A DNA stretch of 64,000 nt from Adiantum capillus-veneris. Its lineage: Eukaryota > Streptophyta > Polypodiopsida > Polypodiales > Pteridaceae. The stretch is from NCBI GenBank assembly GCA_014529385.2, contig CM043960.1, positions 71,744,910 to 71,808,909 of the forward strand, given 5' to 3'. Below the pieces are notes generated by a model. The model saw nothing but the letters and a program-made list of their open reading frames with translations, ran no database searches and was not told where the DNA came from. Positions 48,838-62,273 of the stretch are shown here, piece by piece (within the stretch, counting starts at the first letter, position 1; each line of letters starts with the position of its first letter). A program made the translations under genes and the position numbers.

Positions 48838-51811
48838 ATGCAAGCGGTTGAAAAAGAAAAGAAGAGGATGACAGAAAGAGAAGCTGCAAGAATTGCCACC
48901 ATACCAGTTGGATCTGATCTCTGTGAAAATGGCAAAGGCAACCTACCTATCCAAAGAACAACTTGAAGAAAACAACACTACAGTCTTTATCAATAGGTTC
49001 AAGAGTGAAGATGGACACCAGGTAGGGTTGCAAATGCTATCCAAGGAATTTTATGATGTAGCCACAAAGCTAGACACTAAAGAACCCAACAGAAGACTCA
49101 GACTTTGAGAATTCTACGACCAAGAGCCATGTGGAGTAGATTTCTAGCGCACCTATAAACTATATTATCCACTATCAAAGAGGAAGGATCTGCTTAGATC
49201 ACATATCAACAAGGCCAGAAAGTTGAAGTGGTTGTCAACAAGGACATAGTGGCTGAGACACTAAAGCTACCAACGGAAGGTATGACAACGAGGGTGAGGG
49301 ATAGAAAAATAGTTGGCACATTCACCAAGGATACAGCTGCCACCACTTTCTTTGACCTAATATTGAAGCAAGTAGAGGATCCTGCCCGTCTTTATCATCA
49401 ACACTTTCATTTACTCTCAAAGAGACCACCAAGATACACAACTCTGAATCATGCTGTTGCAACTACTTTCACGCAAGTGTTGAAGTCAACAACAAGGCGG
49501 GCAATAGATCATGCGCAATACGTGCTTACAACACTCAAGAGCACAAAAAAGGGAGGAAAAATAACATATCTAGGCGCTCCAAAAGTTCTAACATGAATTG
49601 CATACCATGCAATTGGAATGGTAGATAAGTTGCCGCCTGTCCCAAATCAAAATACATGGATAGTATCAGCTCAACCTTCTCCACGAACCACTAGATTGAA
49701 GAAGAAAAGGATACATAAATCAAATGAAGAATCAACAGAAAGCTCACCTAAAGCCCACAAAAGTGACAGCTCTGACAGCGAGGAAAAGACGACAAGGAGA
49801 GAAGAAATGAAGAAGAAAGTAGTGGTAACCCATCAAGAAGAACCTCACCAGAAGAAAGCAAGGTTCGAGACGAAAAAAGAGTCTTATGAAGGAAGCCACC
49901 AAGCTGCAGGAGAAAACCCAAAATCATGGAGTCCGAGGGAGATCATGGGTCCAAGGACCAAGAACCCTGCAAAGAAAGTCCCAAAAGATCCGAAGGATTT
50001 TCTTGATCGAATGTATGTAGAAGCGAAGCCTTGAAGATACAAGAAGCTCTAGAAGCGCAAAGGAAAGCAAGAGAAAAGTTGGCTGAGCAACAAAGGAAAG
50101 CAGAAGATACACAACAAATTGAACCACAACATGACAAGGAGAGATGTCTCCAAGACCCACTTCACCCACTACGGAACAAGAAGATCATCCCATGCCAAGT
50201 CCAAGCCCTTCACCAACTGGCAAATCCAATGAAGGTGACGAAGAAAATGGAAAAGAGAAACAATAGGAGGAAGCCACTTTTGAGCAGCCCAAGGAAACTA
50301 AAAAAGATGAAGCTAGACCTTCTACACAACACAAGCAGAATTAGCTGAAGTAGCAACAAAGCCTCAAGAAGATTTAGCTGAACCTACTAAGCCACATGCA
50401 GAATCTATTGCACCGTCAAAAGAGCCGCAAGCCGAATCTGCTGGAACTTCTAAGCAGCCTCAGGTAGAACCTGAAGAATGGGAAACAACGAATGAAGTGA
50501 TCATGCAAGTTAATGAGTATGCAAAGCAAATGCAGCTAATGACAGAAAAGATGCAAACAATAGCGCTTAGCCACAATGCCAAAGCTAAAGGATTGGAACA
50601 GGTAATAGATGCTCTACAAGGTGAGCTCAAAGACAGGATGAACATCATCAAGGATCTTCAAGGACAGATTAAAGAGCTAAAAAATGAAGAAGAACAACAT
50701 CAAATTGTAAAGAAAGGGCAACAAAAAGAGATGGAAGATTTAGGGGAGCTCCTCATGAAGCTGTCAGATGCATGCAAAAGCAAGGACCAACAGCTTATTT
50801 GGAAGTGACCAACAAACTTTTAACCACTACTCAGTGAATCCAAAAGATCCAAGTACAATTAGATGTAGCCAATGCTGCATTGCAATACTCCGAGCAAAGA
50901 ATCAATGAACAAGCGGAATTTCTAAGGCAGATCAGGGAAAACCCAGCCGTAGCTTCACTCAAGGGGACAAATGAAATCTACAAGACTTTGGAAAGGAGAA
51001 ACAAGGACTTGGAACTTGAGTTGAATCTTGAACAGGCACAAAGACGGGACCTTGCCTTTATGCGAGTACAAAGGAAAGAGAAGTGGCTTAAGGAGATAGA
51101 GGATTTAAAGAAAGCCAACGAGTTGCTGGAGAAGGGCATATGGAAGCTCAAGAGGAGGCAAGAACCTTTGAACAACCAATTATAGACATACCATCAGTGT
51201 CCTTTGCAGATATGGAAACACAACCAATTGAAGGGCAGATTGGAGATTCTAAATTCCAGGTACCAATCACTAAAGAAGAGAAAGTGCTAATGGTCTAGCT
51301 TTCTAAAGCTGAAGAAGATGCACTGAAAGAACAGATTGTCCATGAAGTAGATGTTGAATGGAAAGAAGCAATGGATTGGGAGTTGAGAGTTCTCCACTCG
51401 ATCAATGTAACCCAGCTCACTCCCAACCAAATCAATGCTCAATGGCATCAACAGTCATTGCGCTATCCTTTGATAATGGTGGAGCTACTGGAAGTCAAAG
51501 AAAGAATTTACAAGGATGTGCAAGAAGAAGCCTCAGATGCTCTCCATCCCAAATGGAGAAAAAATTGGCTCAACAAGAACTCAAGATACCTCATCCTGTT
51601 TACAAGAGCACGTGTTGCAATACAGAAAGATCCAACATTCTGTCTTGTACCAAGGGTAAGGACATGGCAGGCACTCCATGAAGCCTTAAAGAAGAAGAGA
51701 CCGACTTGGCTCAATTACCCTAGACTGCCAGCTCCAGAGCAAGGATCAGCAAGAGGAATACATGGTGAAAACCCTAACTGGTGCCATGAACTTCTTCAAG
51801 AGCCTCCTTGA
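48838..51811 (+). pseudogene. 3' coding block of the retrotransposon: unrecognised protein with coiled coils
   Basis: The ATG at 48838 starts a block readable in at least six shifted pieces. The N-terminal part (48838-49596) includes YLSKEQLEENNTTVFINRF, KDIVAETLKLPTEGM, ARLYHQHFHLLSKRPPRY and AQYVLTTLKSTKKGG. The middle (49618-50460) is basic/acidic low complexity with nuclear-signal-like KKKRIHKS and Pro/Glu repeats. Two long coiled coils follow (50497-50800 and 50880-51180), then a C-terminal domain (51371-51811: HSINVTQLTPNQINAQWHQ, LHPKWRKNWLNKNSRYL). Large plant Ty3/gypsy elements of the Athila/Tat side often carry an extra ORF after pol. I do not recognise this one; a second gag-like protein is an alternative. 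Confidence 0.55.
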
Positions 51812-52259
51812 CTTTTCATGTGCAATGCTCTATAAAATCTTCTTAATGTTGCTTACATGCATTAAAGCTTTTCATGAGCCTGAGCAAGCAGGAGCCCCAT
51901 GGATGTCTTTCACAGAAGGTAAACAAAGGCTTGTGCTATGATTTGAGTGGGGATCGCCTTCAGAAGAAGTCCTCTACGATCAAGCAATATGTTGGAATTC
52001 AAAGAGGCTTTTTATACTGGATTCTTCACATGGCGGACAAAGATTTTTGGGCCAGTGATCAACAATCTGACTTCAAGGTTTGTTGGCTATTCTATCATCG
52101 AACTTAAAAACAAAGTCACCTTTTAGTTTTTTCAAGTCCCTGACAAAGAAAGACGCATCAAATATGAGAAAGCTCTTCAAGCACTTAAAGACCGCCTCAC
52201 CAGCTGTCAACCCAAAGACTACTTTAGTCCATGAAATTGTGTCAAGGGACAACACAGTC
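51812..52259 (+). other. Region between the 3' block and the polypurine tract
   Basis: A short frame at 51786-51900 has a hydrophobic run (CAMLYKIFLMLLTCIKAF) that could be a membrane segment. It is out of frame with the preceding domain. The rest shows no motif. Confidence 0.35.
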
Positions 52260-52273
52260 AAGGAGGGGTGGAA
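52260..52273 (+). other. Polypurine tract
   Basis: AAGGAGGGGTGGAA directly before the TG of the 3' LTR, the expected plus-strand primer site. Confidence 0.85.
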
Positions 52274-53148
52274 TGTTAGTAGCAAGCTAACCCATGTAAC
52301 ATTTTTTGGGAGTTTTATTTGTAAAAACACTTATTATTTTGATAAATTGAGAATATTGTAACTCCTATTTTCCACGTGGATATTGTAATCAATGATCCGG
52401 GGTTGTAAACTTCCAGATTGTATCAACTAATCCTTAGCTAGAGCTCTCAGATTATTAGTTTTTGACCAAAGAAACCTTGACTAAGGTACAAAAGCCAAAT
52501 TTTGTAAGTTATTTTTAAGTTTTGGATAATAGAAACATGGCGTGAGCTAACGACACTCACTTCTCTCCTTCTCATGCTTCCTATTTCCTTCTCGATTGTC
52601 CACATTGCAATGCCATCTGTTGCGTTGCAACATAAACATATCATGGTAAACCGTAGCTTTTGGTGTCGCCGAACCCACAGACTAATTTCATCATAAGTAG
52701 GAATTTAAGCTACAAAATCACAAAGTAAGCATAGGCGGGGTATTGGGACATCATTGCTAAGCATTTAGATGCATTCGGGGTCAAAAATGACGACGTCAAA
52801 AACTCATTGTTGTTAATAATCATGATTTTTGCACTTCATCAAAAGTGAGATTTGAAACCATAAGCACGTGTGTTTAAGTCTTATATACTTGTCCTAGAAG
52901 TTTCATAACATTTGGATGTTGTTTGATGATGTAACGGTCATGTTTTGTTTTCCAATTAGCAATTAGCTTTTGATGACTTCGGTCGTTTCAGTGTAGCTTG
53001 TGTTAGATGCGATTTGTCTATTGTTTTCCAATAGATTGACACCCTCTTGTAGCCTCAATGCACTAGTTGAGTCATCCTCGTCCCATGGATTGACAATTAT
53101 GTTCGTGGTTCTTGCTATGTCTGCAATAAGATAGAAACCCATTCCACA
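52274..53148 (+). repeat. 3' LTR
   Basis: 875 bp beginning TGTTAGTAGC and ending CCACA, collinear with the 5' LTR but lacking about 26 bases and with a mutated TATA box. The similarity continues beyond its end (next entry). Confidence 0.9.
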
Positions 53149-53240
53149 TTTGACGCCGTTGTCTGGGACGAATAGACATAAACTAGGGAAAACAAGAGCA
53201 TCTTGTGTAGTTGTCCTTTAACTTCCTCTAGGATCACCTA
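53149..53240 (+). repeat. Second copy of primer binding site and leader beyond the 3' LTR
   Basis: TGACGCCGTTGTCTGGGA (53151-53168) and the next roughly 70 bases repeat 30820-30908 almost exactly, then homology stops after GGATCACCTA. A normal insertion would have host DNA here. Confidence 0.85.
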
Positions 53241-54420
53241 CATGCTCCATAATCAAGGAGAGCCAGATGTATAAAATTGTACTTTGTAATCAAACATATT
53301 CGTCGATGTACCATGGCCAATCTTACGGCCGTGATCCACCAAATCTTGGCACTTTGTCCTCGACCTTCGACGCCTTACCAACTCTGTATTTTCTTGCATA
53401 TGGCCCTCAAGACCTTCACCATCCGTGCATGGCCATGTGTTAGTCATGCTCGAGTAAACCTTCATGAAAATTGTGAAATTTGATGATGTTATTGGCCATG
53501 CTAGCCGAGGCTCTATCCACTTTGTTGTATACTTAGTTTTTACTCCTTGAAATTCCAAGCTTCAAGTTGCAACTAAGCATCTCTTGTCGATTACTTCGAT
53601 TGTCAGTAACTACAAAGCCTTGCTTCGCACTTAGCACTTATTCATCTTGCACAATTGCTCAAGAATCCATGCATTACCTTTCCGTGTGCTAAAGGATTCG
53701 CGTACTCTTGCATGGTTTTAATCCTTCAAGTGTTGGAATTTCTCTGCATGTTTCTAAAATTTTATGCACTTACTATAGAGATTCTACAACAAACTTTTCT
53801 TGCTACCTTTTCTCATGGGAGCTTTCCCTGCTCATGCTTGAAGAGGAATGGTGAGGGGGGTGTGCCATGTAGGCACCCTCCCTTGGAAACTTACAAAGGG
53901 TGTCCTTGCCTTGGGGAGGCACCATGTGAAGGTAAAGGTTTTTGAAAAGAAACTTGCGATGGCAGCAAGACAAAGGGAGAAGCCAATGATGACATTGCGC
54001 TTGATACAGACCTCCAGATCCCAAGTGCAAGAAGCAAGAAATGATGCTCTGCTCTGCGGAAACCTACCAAGCCCGCTCATGAAAGATTTCTTACAGGTCG
54101 ATTGTCAGCCTTCTCTCGCTCCTAGGGTGCCTGCACATGATGAGGCTCGAGTCTCAGCTAGTCTTGCTATCAAGAAACCACTCCTGCAACTGATAGTGTT
54201 TTCATCCTTGTCCTTGCTACTGAGCATGCAAAGCCATGCAAGCACGCACTGAGAGAGCGATTAGCCGTGAGAGAAAAATCCTTCATGCTTCCTCCCTCTT
54301 GAGAATGCCGTAGCCTTCTATGGGGGGGGGGAGAGAGAGAGAGAGAGCATGAAAATCCATGCAATGATTTCCCCCCCTCCTCCATATCTCCCCCCTCCCC
54401 TGAGATTTGATACCAATCTA
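53241..54420. other. Stretch without recognised genes
   Basis: Low-stop but non-conserved sequence on both strands. A poly-G/GA run lies at 54322-54347. It may be the body of a minus-strand LTR (next entry). Confidence 0.3.
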
Positions 54421-54429
54421 AGCACCCAC

Positions 54430-54566
54430 AGGAACTACCTTTAGGATTCTCCACCCTACCACCCTTTATATAGGCCCTTATCCATCCAGTTTTAGAGTCC
54501 CCTATCCACACGTAGCAGCCAGATCTTGGCCTAGGTCCGTGACCCCCCTTGGGTTTTCCCTTGGAA

Positions 54567-54570
<4 letters not shown>
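54430..54570 (-). repeat. LTR fragment related to the 24.2-kb chromovirus LTR
   Basis: Shares GGATTCTCCACCCTACCACC, CCTTTATATAGGCCC and GTGACCCC with 24200-24320, in the same orientation. The minus strand contains a CTATATAAAGGG TATA box. A CT microsatellite cuts off its start at 54571. Confidence 0.75.
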
Positions 54571-54622
<52 letters not shown>

Positions 54623-55821
54623 GTCGATGTCCCACGTGAGGATGTAACAATGTTTTGATAGGTGCATCCCTCCTTTTATCACATGATGTCCTTGGGGTGG
54701 TGAGAGAGTGTCAATAAATGTAGTGAGCTTCCAGCTCTTCTACATCCATCATGCCCCTTCATTTTGGGGCTATTTAGGCCCATGCTCACAAAAGCCTAGG
54801 GTTTAGTGTATTCATAAATGGATTAATTTACAAAATTTGGGCTAGATTCCAATTTTGCCTTGAAGATAACCGGAAAAATTTTGCAAGTTTTGTGGTAAAT
54901 ATTGAAAATTCATCAAATTTTGACGTAAAAATCAGAAGAGCTTTTTTTTTTGCCTTTATGCAAAAAACCAGGGTTTAGTATATTTTTAACAAGCTAAAAT
55001 TAGAAAATCATGGCTAGATTCGAAGCTTGCCTTGAAAAAACTAAAAACATTTTGTAAGGTTAGAGGTAAATTCTCAAATTTTTGGCCTAAAAACCAAAAG
55101 AAACTTAATTATGCTCTTCTTTACTTTGACTATGTTTTGGTTTTTGGCAAACCTAGTAAATTAGTTTGATTAGGAAAATGTTTTTGGTAAGCCTTGTTTG
55201 AGATGTCCCGTGCCACTTGCTTATGTTGTCCCACATGAGGCACAGGTAGTGCCAACCTGACTTCGAGAGCATGCAGTGTGCACATCCTTGAGGTTGGTAG
55301 AATAGGGATGTATGTAGGTGCCTAGCACAAGGTTTTTGCTCAGCATTGCCCGATGTGTGGAAGAATGGAGAGCTTAGCATGTGCTATTCTCAGGTCTTCT
55401 TCTCCGTTTGCTTTATATAGTTCATGGTCCGTTTTCATATAGGCACAATGTTCCTTGATGTGATGAGATGGCGGTGTGGTGGCACCAATACTATACATAG
55501 TTATGGGTTAGGCTTCCTTGTAAATATCCTTGTGAATTGGTATAGTCGGTTGTATTTTCTCCTCATGGAAATTTCTTGGTATGATGAGGATTATAAACTG
55601 GCAGTGGTTTTAATCTATTAACCCTCATGAGTATTGCTATAAATAAATAAATTGAGAAACTATCAAAATAGAGCCACCCTTCAAAGTTGAGGGCTTCATG
55701 TGGATTTGTGTAGGAAGAAAAAAGGGTTTTCTTTATGACATTCAAAAGGAAAAGTAGAGCCACTCTTCAAATTGCCTTTAAAAGGAAAAACAGAGTCACC
55801 CTTCATCAAATAGTGTTTATC

Positions 55822-55895
<74 letters not shown>

Positions 55896-56280
55896 GTCGG
55901 TATGGCACGTGAGGATGTAATAGATTTTCAATAGGTGCAACCCTCCTCTCCTTGCAAAGCATGTCCTAGGGGTGGGAGAGAGTGATCCTAGATGTACTAA
56001 GTATCTACTTTTCTATGTCTATCATCACCTTCCATTTTGGGGGTATTCAAAAATAGTGTTTGCAAAAAACCAATGTTTATTATTTTCTTAACCAACTTAC
56101 GTTGTAGAATCCCATATAGATTCCAAGCTTACCTTGAAGAAAACTAGCAAAATTTTGCAAGTTAAAGTATAAATATCATTAATTCTTTAAATTTTGATCA
56201 TAAAACCATAAGAGTTTTTATTGTGTCCCTTATTTATTTAGAATTATTTTTATCAAGAAAGAAGGCTTGGCACCTCTTCA

Positions 56281-56363
<83 letters not shown>

Positions 56364-56500
56364 ACCTTCCATTTTGGGGCTATTCAAGACCGGTGTTTGA
56401 GAAAAATTAGGTTTGCCTTGAAGTAAACCGATAAAATTTTATTATTGTACATAAAATAAATTCCATAAATCTTAAACTTTTTTTTTTGCAAAACTTACAA
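54571..56500. repeat. Repeated block: CT(CA) microsatellite plus shared flanks and ~165-bp units
   Basis: Microsatellites at 54571-54619 (CT), 55827-55891 (CT then CA) and 56284-56361 (CT then CA) are each followed by related sequence: CACGTGAGGATGTAA at 54635 and 55905, and TTCCATTTTGGGGCTATT-like at 54755, 56030 and 56368. Units starting GCAAAAAACCA and containing CCTTGAAGAAAACT occur at about 54793, 54958 and 56061. No gene. Confidence 0.7.
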
Positions 56501-56984
56501 TGGTGAGTAGATTAGATTATCATAACCAAACAATTTACAAAATTCTTCCATGCTCGTGATGAGCCATGCCAGCTTCAAGGGTCCCCATTTACATCGGTTG
56601 ATTGGGGAGCCACCCCATGACAAGGGATGAGCCCATGCCTTTACTCAAACAAGGTACCCAATCATTACGGGACACGCCCAAGCCTATATTCCTATAAGCC
56701 ATTCATTATGGCATCCAATGCCCTCTTTCATTATGGCATCCAATGCCCTCTTTCACTCATCAAAGTTATTTTGTTTTCCAATGGCAATGATCTCCTCTCA
56801 GCTTTCTTAAATTACCTTGAAGTTGCCAGGAAAATTAACAAGGTATAAATCTTAAACTTTTATGGCCATTGGCCTTCAGAAAGCAAAGTTGAGTCACCCT
56901 TCCATTGGCTTTCAAAAGGAAAAGTAGAGTCAACCCATTGTTTTTTGGCCTGCTAAAGGGCTTAGTGCAATGTGGGTGAAGGTT
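56501..56984. other. Non-coding stretch with short GAGTCACCCTTC repeats
   Basis: The word AAAGGAAAA(A/G)(C/T)AGAG(C/T)CAC, often followed by CCTTC, recurs here (56890-56935) and at 55742-55800. A 30-bp direct repeat (ATTATGGCATCCAATGCCCTC) occurs at about 56705 and 56733. Confidence 0.5.
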
Positions 56985-57367
56985 GTTCAATTTTCATTGC
57001 TTGACAAGTGTCCCCAAGGGGACTTAAAAGTCTTGTGAATGGAAAGAAATGATGGTATTTTAAGTGCTATCTCCAAAGTTGCATTCACCTTTTTCAATTA
57101 AAAAGTGTATTCATAAGAGTTTGATCCCATGATGTGAGGTATTGATAAAGGGATCTTTCATTTAGAAACTTCATAACGATTCATTTCACTAGTTTTACTA
57201 TTTTTTATGCTTATTAAATTTATCTTTCTTTATGAAGAGAACATTAAAGTATCTTTTTGTTTTATTTTACTTCCTTCTCATTCAATTCCATTTCAAAATG
57301 TTGATCTGCAATGTGCACCTTTCACATTACTTAAGTGGAGCCCTTCATAATATATAAACCATCTATG

Positions 57368-57426
<59 letters not shown>

Positions 57427-57605
57427 AATATAATTTTATATTAAAGTACAACAAAATTCCATGTGATTATATATCTATAATAGATAATACAATTTTATAT
57501 TGAAATACAAAAACATTCCATGTGATTGTAGGCACGTATTTGAACTTACTCTCTCTCATCTCCCCTTAACTTAGCAGGCCTTTGTGCCTACTCACCTTGT
57601 TTTAA
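56985..57605 (+). repeat. Left arm of a large inverted repeat
   Basis: Segments such as TTCATAAGAGTTTGATCCCATGA, TTTAAGTGGGGCC-like, ATATAAACCAT, CCATGTGATTATA and CCCCTTAACTTAGCAG are found in the same order, reverse-complemented, in 62935-64000. A (TA)n microsatellite (57372-57414) is inserted in this arm. Confidence 0.8.
57372..57414. repeat. (TA)n microsatellite
   Basis: About 43 bp of pure TA followed by GTATGTATGTA. Confidence 0.95.
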
Positions 57606-57805
57606 CTTGTCAGATTGAAAATTGAAAAGGTTCATAGGTTCCAAGCTTCAGAGAAATGAAAGAATGTGACATTTTGTAAGGTTTTCTTTTCAATTGAACC
57701 AATGAGTGACATGTGGGGGCTCTCTCCATCCTTGAAAATTTGAAACTCCATAATATACTAGTATGGGACCCGCGTGCTGCTGCGGCCAAGAAAAGCATGG
57801 CAATT

Positions 57806-57844
<39 letters not shown>

Positions 57845-58565
57845 ACTCACACACACACACACACACACACACGCATGCATGCACGTTGGAGAGGGGAAAA
57901 GGGGAAGACACCCAACACACAACACAATGCCTCGCTATAGCCCATGGTATACACAACATCCCAATCCACTAAAGTTCACCTTCAAAACTCGACACTATCC
58001 ACAAGCAAAACACTGCTTGCACATGACCATACGCACACACGCATTGCAACACACACATCACAATCCCAATCATTATTTTCCATATGCACCGCCTCTCTCT
58101 ATCTCTCTTTGCACAGTAGACCTCGGGGGGACACACACATCGACACATGCCCAAAAATGCATGCACAGAAACAAAGAATAGAAAGGGGAAGGGGGAATCA
58201 ACACAAAAAGAGGGCAATGATGGATTCTTCCACAAACAAATCAACCATGTACAACTCTAGGCTTTGTCGGCACAACTTTGATGGCCTCCAATACCTAAAC
58301 CCGCTCCCGCAGACCTGCTGGATAAAATGGCAAAAAGTCTCTACAACTTCATGGGAACTTCCTTTTATAGGACATTAGAAAAGCTTAAAATAGGAGAAAT
58401 TGAGTTTTGTGTAACTCATGGAGTCCACTAGAGCTTCTTTTAGTATTCTACATGCACCCCATACACTTGGCCTACCATTTTTAGTGTATCTTGCATGGCT
58501 CTGCCAGTTCGTCGACTCCCCATTTCAATCTCTCCCATCGGGCATGTGGAGTGCCCCTTGGCTGG

Positions 58566-58646
<81 letters not shown>

Positions 58647-59060
58647 CTTTGAACTCCATAGGAAAGCACCCCTCTGCTCGGCTTGGCCTCTCCCTCTCTC
58701 TCATTGCCTCTCCATTGGGACATCACAGGAAGGCAACCCTCACTAGCGCTAGCACTAGTGGGGGTCCTCCCCTTTTACCTCCAAAAGAATGGGCCCACTG
58801 AGGGTGCATGATTGGAGGCTTGCAGGTGTGCCATGTCAGCAATGCAAAATAGTGCCGCCAATGGCCGACATTGATGGCCCGCATCTGCAGTACACCGCCT
58901 TGGTCTATAGTACACTGCAACAGTGCCAAAATCAGTCGGATGGCTGCCACTGTAGCACCATAGCATAGTCCGCCATTGTTGGGGAGCTCCATGAGCTCCA
59001 CTTTGTTGCTTATGAGGCCTTACTCACTGTAGTATACATACCATCCAACATTGCCCCCAA
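57606..59060. other. Non-coding stretch with microsatellites
   Basis: (CT)n(CA)n at 57810-57871 and a long (CT)n at 58569-58644. Reading frames here are only low-complexity translations. Confidence 0.6.
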
Positions 59061-60204
59061 AACCCCCATGTGGGATCATGTTATGTAGCACGTGGCAGTG
59101 CCTTATGGCCTAGGTCTCCAAGGCCTCAAAACCCCCCCTTGAAAAAGTAATCAAAAAACCATTTTTTCTCCTCAAGTTCCTAGGCCTACCATTTCTTGCC
59201 TCATGATCCAATCCCCCGAGCTGACAAGACCCACCAAAATCCATTGTTCCCGACTTTGAACTTCATCCTCCGTGCTGCATCACGACTCCTCTAAGGCCTT
59301 GATCTGGGTGTACCAAAATGGCCAAAAATACCAGATCCTCCACGATCATCCCCAATTGCCAACTTTAGTCGGCCATAACTTCATGCTTCAGGCTTTGATT
59401 GACATGCAGTCTCCTCTTGTTAGCTCCATATGCTACATAGCACAATTGAGAACCTAATCAAGCTTCAAAAACTTCTAGATGGTATGCTTTCCAAAGTGGT
59501 CAACCCGGCTCAGAATCGGCCCCTGGCAAAACTTCAATTGATCACATCTCCTTCATTTTGGCTCTGATTGATGATCTAAAAAGATCGACAGGCTCCATAA
59601 TTCAAGATCTACACATCCATACATGACAACTAGCTCTAACTGCATGTCATCACTTGCCATGTCCATCTCAGATCTGCGAACACCTCCAACTTCAAACTGC
59701 CATATCTTGCACCTTATAGCTTTCTTTGACGAGCAATCTGGACTAACCTGTTTAGTACTTCAAGCTGTCCAATCCCAAGCAAAAAAATTGCACCTCAAAT
59801 CATCTTTGCTTACTATCCAATGTGGGCCACTTTGAAGCATTATTGGTCGAAAAAACCACATCAACCATACATTTCCTTTGTCGCCTGCCTGCATAGGATC
59901 TTTGTATCTGCTCCAGCCCTTTTCCACGCATGTGCTAGCTCATACACTTCAAATTGTGCCACCTTCTATGGTTGATATACTTTGGCTAGAACAATGTGTG
60001 TGTTTGTGTGCACACACCCAACGTGAGAGAAGAATGGAACCATAGTCCTTGGAATCACTCTAAGAAGATATCAATGTGTATGTATGCCTTCTCTCTCTCA
60101 TATTTGATCTTGAGATAAAGACTCATCGAGTAGATCTTTAATATCTCTTTTTCCACCTTCTTTTCTCCCTTTCTCAATTCTTTTGAGTTGAAGACTTTTT
60201 GGGT

Positions 60205-60208
<4 letters not shown>
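59061..60208. other. Stretch of loosely repeated leader-like sequence
   Basis: Loose repeats of CAACTT(T/C)-CATA-CTTC and GGCTCTGATTGA-type words near 59350, 59520 and 59690 resemble retrotransposon leader sequence. No coding domain was recognised. Confidence 0.35.
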
Positions 60209-61426
<1,218 letters not shown>

Positions 61427-61666
61427 TCACGATGGCTTTCTGAAACAATAAGAAAGCAATAAAATCATTAGGTTGCGTTTAATTAGAATTATTTAAGGTG
61501 AAGTTGTGTTTAGGAATGTCTCTTTTGTTAAGCGATCAAGTGTCCTACTCGCAAATAAGCAAACCAAAAATACTAACAAGTTTTTTGAAATTTGTAGGAT
61601 TTTTGCACTAAGTTTTGACATCATTACATCGGTTTTTCTTCTCTTTACCATGGTTTGCTCATGAAT

Positions 61667-61706
<40 letters not shown>

Positions 61707-62140
61707 ATATAACTTACTAGAATTATGCAAGGTGAAGCTTCACTTTATCATTCTAAAAGAATAGAAAGCAAGAGAAGTCAAGCCATACCAGGAAGTGAAA
61801 TGAAAGGTGAAATAACAAGTGAAAGGATCACGATGGCTTTCTAAAACAATAAGAAAGTAATAAAATCTTTAGGTTGAGTTTAAATAGAATTATATAAGTT
61901 GAAGTACTATTCAAGAATGTCTCTTTTATTAAGCAATCAAGTGTCCTCCTCGCAAAGAAGCAAACCAAATATACTAGTAAATTTTTTGAAATTTGTAGGC
62001 TTTTTGAGCTAAGTTTTGACATCATTGCACCAGTTTTTTTTCTCTTTATCATGGTTTTCTCATTAATATATATATATACGTATGTGTGTGTATGTGTATG
62101 TATGTAGTATAGAACTTACTAGAATTAAGATGAAATAAAA
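61427..62140 (+). repeat. Tandem repeat, unit 401 bp
   Basis: Copies start at 61427 and 61828 (TCACGATGGCTTTCT) and match over CAATAAGAAAG, GATCAAGTGTCCT, TTTTTTGAAATTTGTAGG and TTTTGACATCATT; each ends in its own short TA/TG microsatellite. A third partial copy of the unit end lies at about 62655-62745 (ATTATGTAAGGTGAA). Confidence 0.92.
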
Positions 62141-62186
62141 ATATCCATTTAATATTTTAAAACCAAAATAACATTTAAGGTAAGTC

Positions 62187-62273
62187 TCAATCATCACTGA
62201 AAACATTGAAAGTATCCTAACCCCAACACATCAGTTAGGATAGGATACTTTCAATGTTTTCAATGATGATTGA
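62187..62273. repeat. Inverted repeat (hairpin) with ~34-bp arms
   Basis: The left arm 62187-62220 pairs with 62235-62273; the right arm has a 5-6-bp internal duplication (TAGGAT) and one mismatch. Direct copies of the left arm recur near 62751 and 62831. Confidence 0.88.

Larger units (their letters stand above)
29920..53148 (+). mobile_element. Large Ty3/gypsy LTR retrotransposon, interrupted by a CACTA transposon
   Basis: The 5' LTR is 29920-30817 and the 3' LTR 52274-53148, both starting TGTTAG and ending CA. A primer binding site follows the 5' LTR and a polypurine tract AAGGAGGGGTGGAA (52260-52273) precedes the 3' LTR. Between them on the plus strand lie a gag-like region, protease, RT, RNase H, integrase, a second protease-like region and a coiled-coil 3' region. 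No chromodomain follows integrase, and the tRNA-Asp-like primer site is typical of the Athila/Tat side of plant Ty3/gypsy. The nested CACTA (7467 bp plus 3 bp duplication) accounts for part of the 23.2 kb; the retroelement itself is about 15.8 kb. LTR copies differ at roughly one base in eight over the first 230 bases, so the insertion is old. Confidence 0.9.

Noticed and set aside
53253-53558. 101-codon minus-strand reading frame beside the 3' LTR
   Set aside because: No motif, no splice or promoter context, length within chance expectation.
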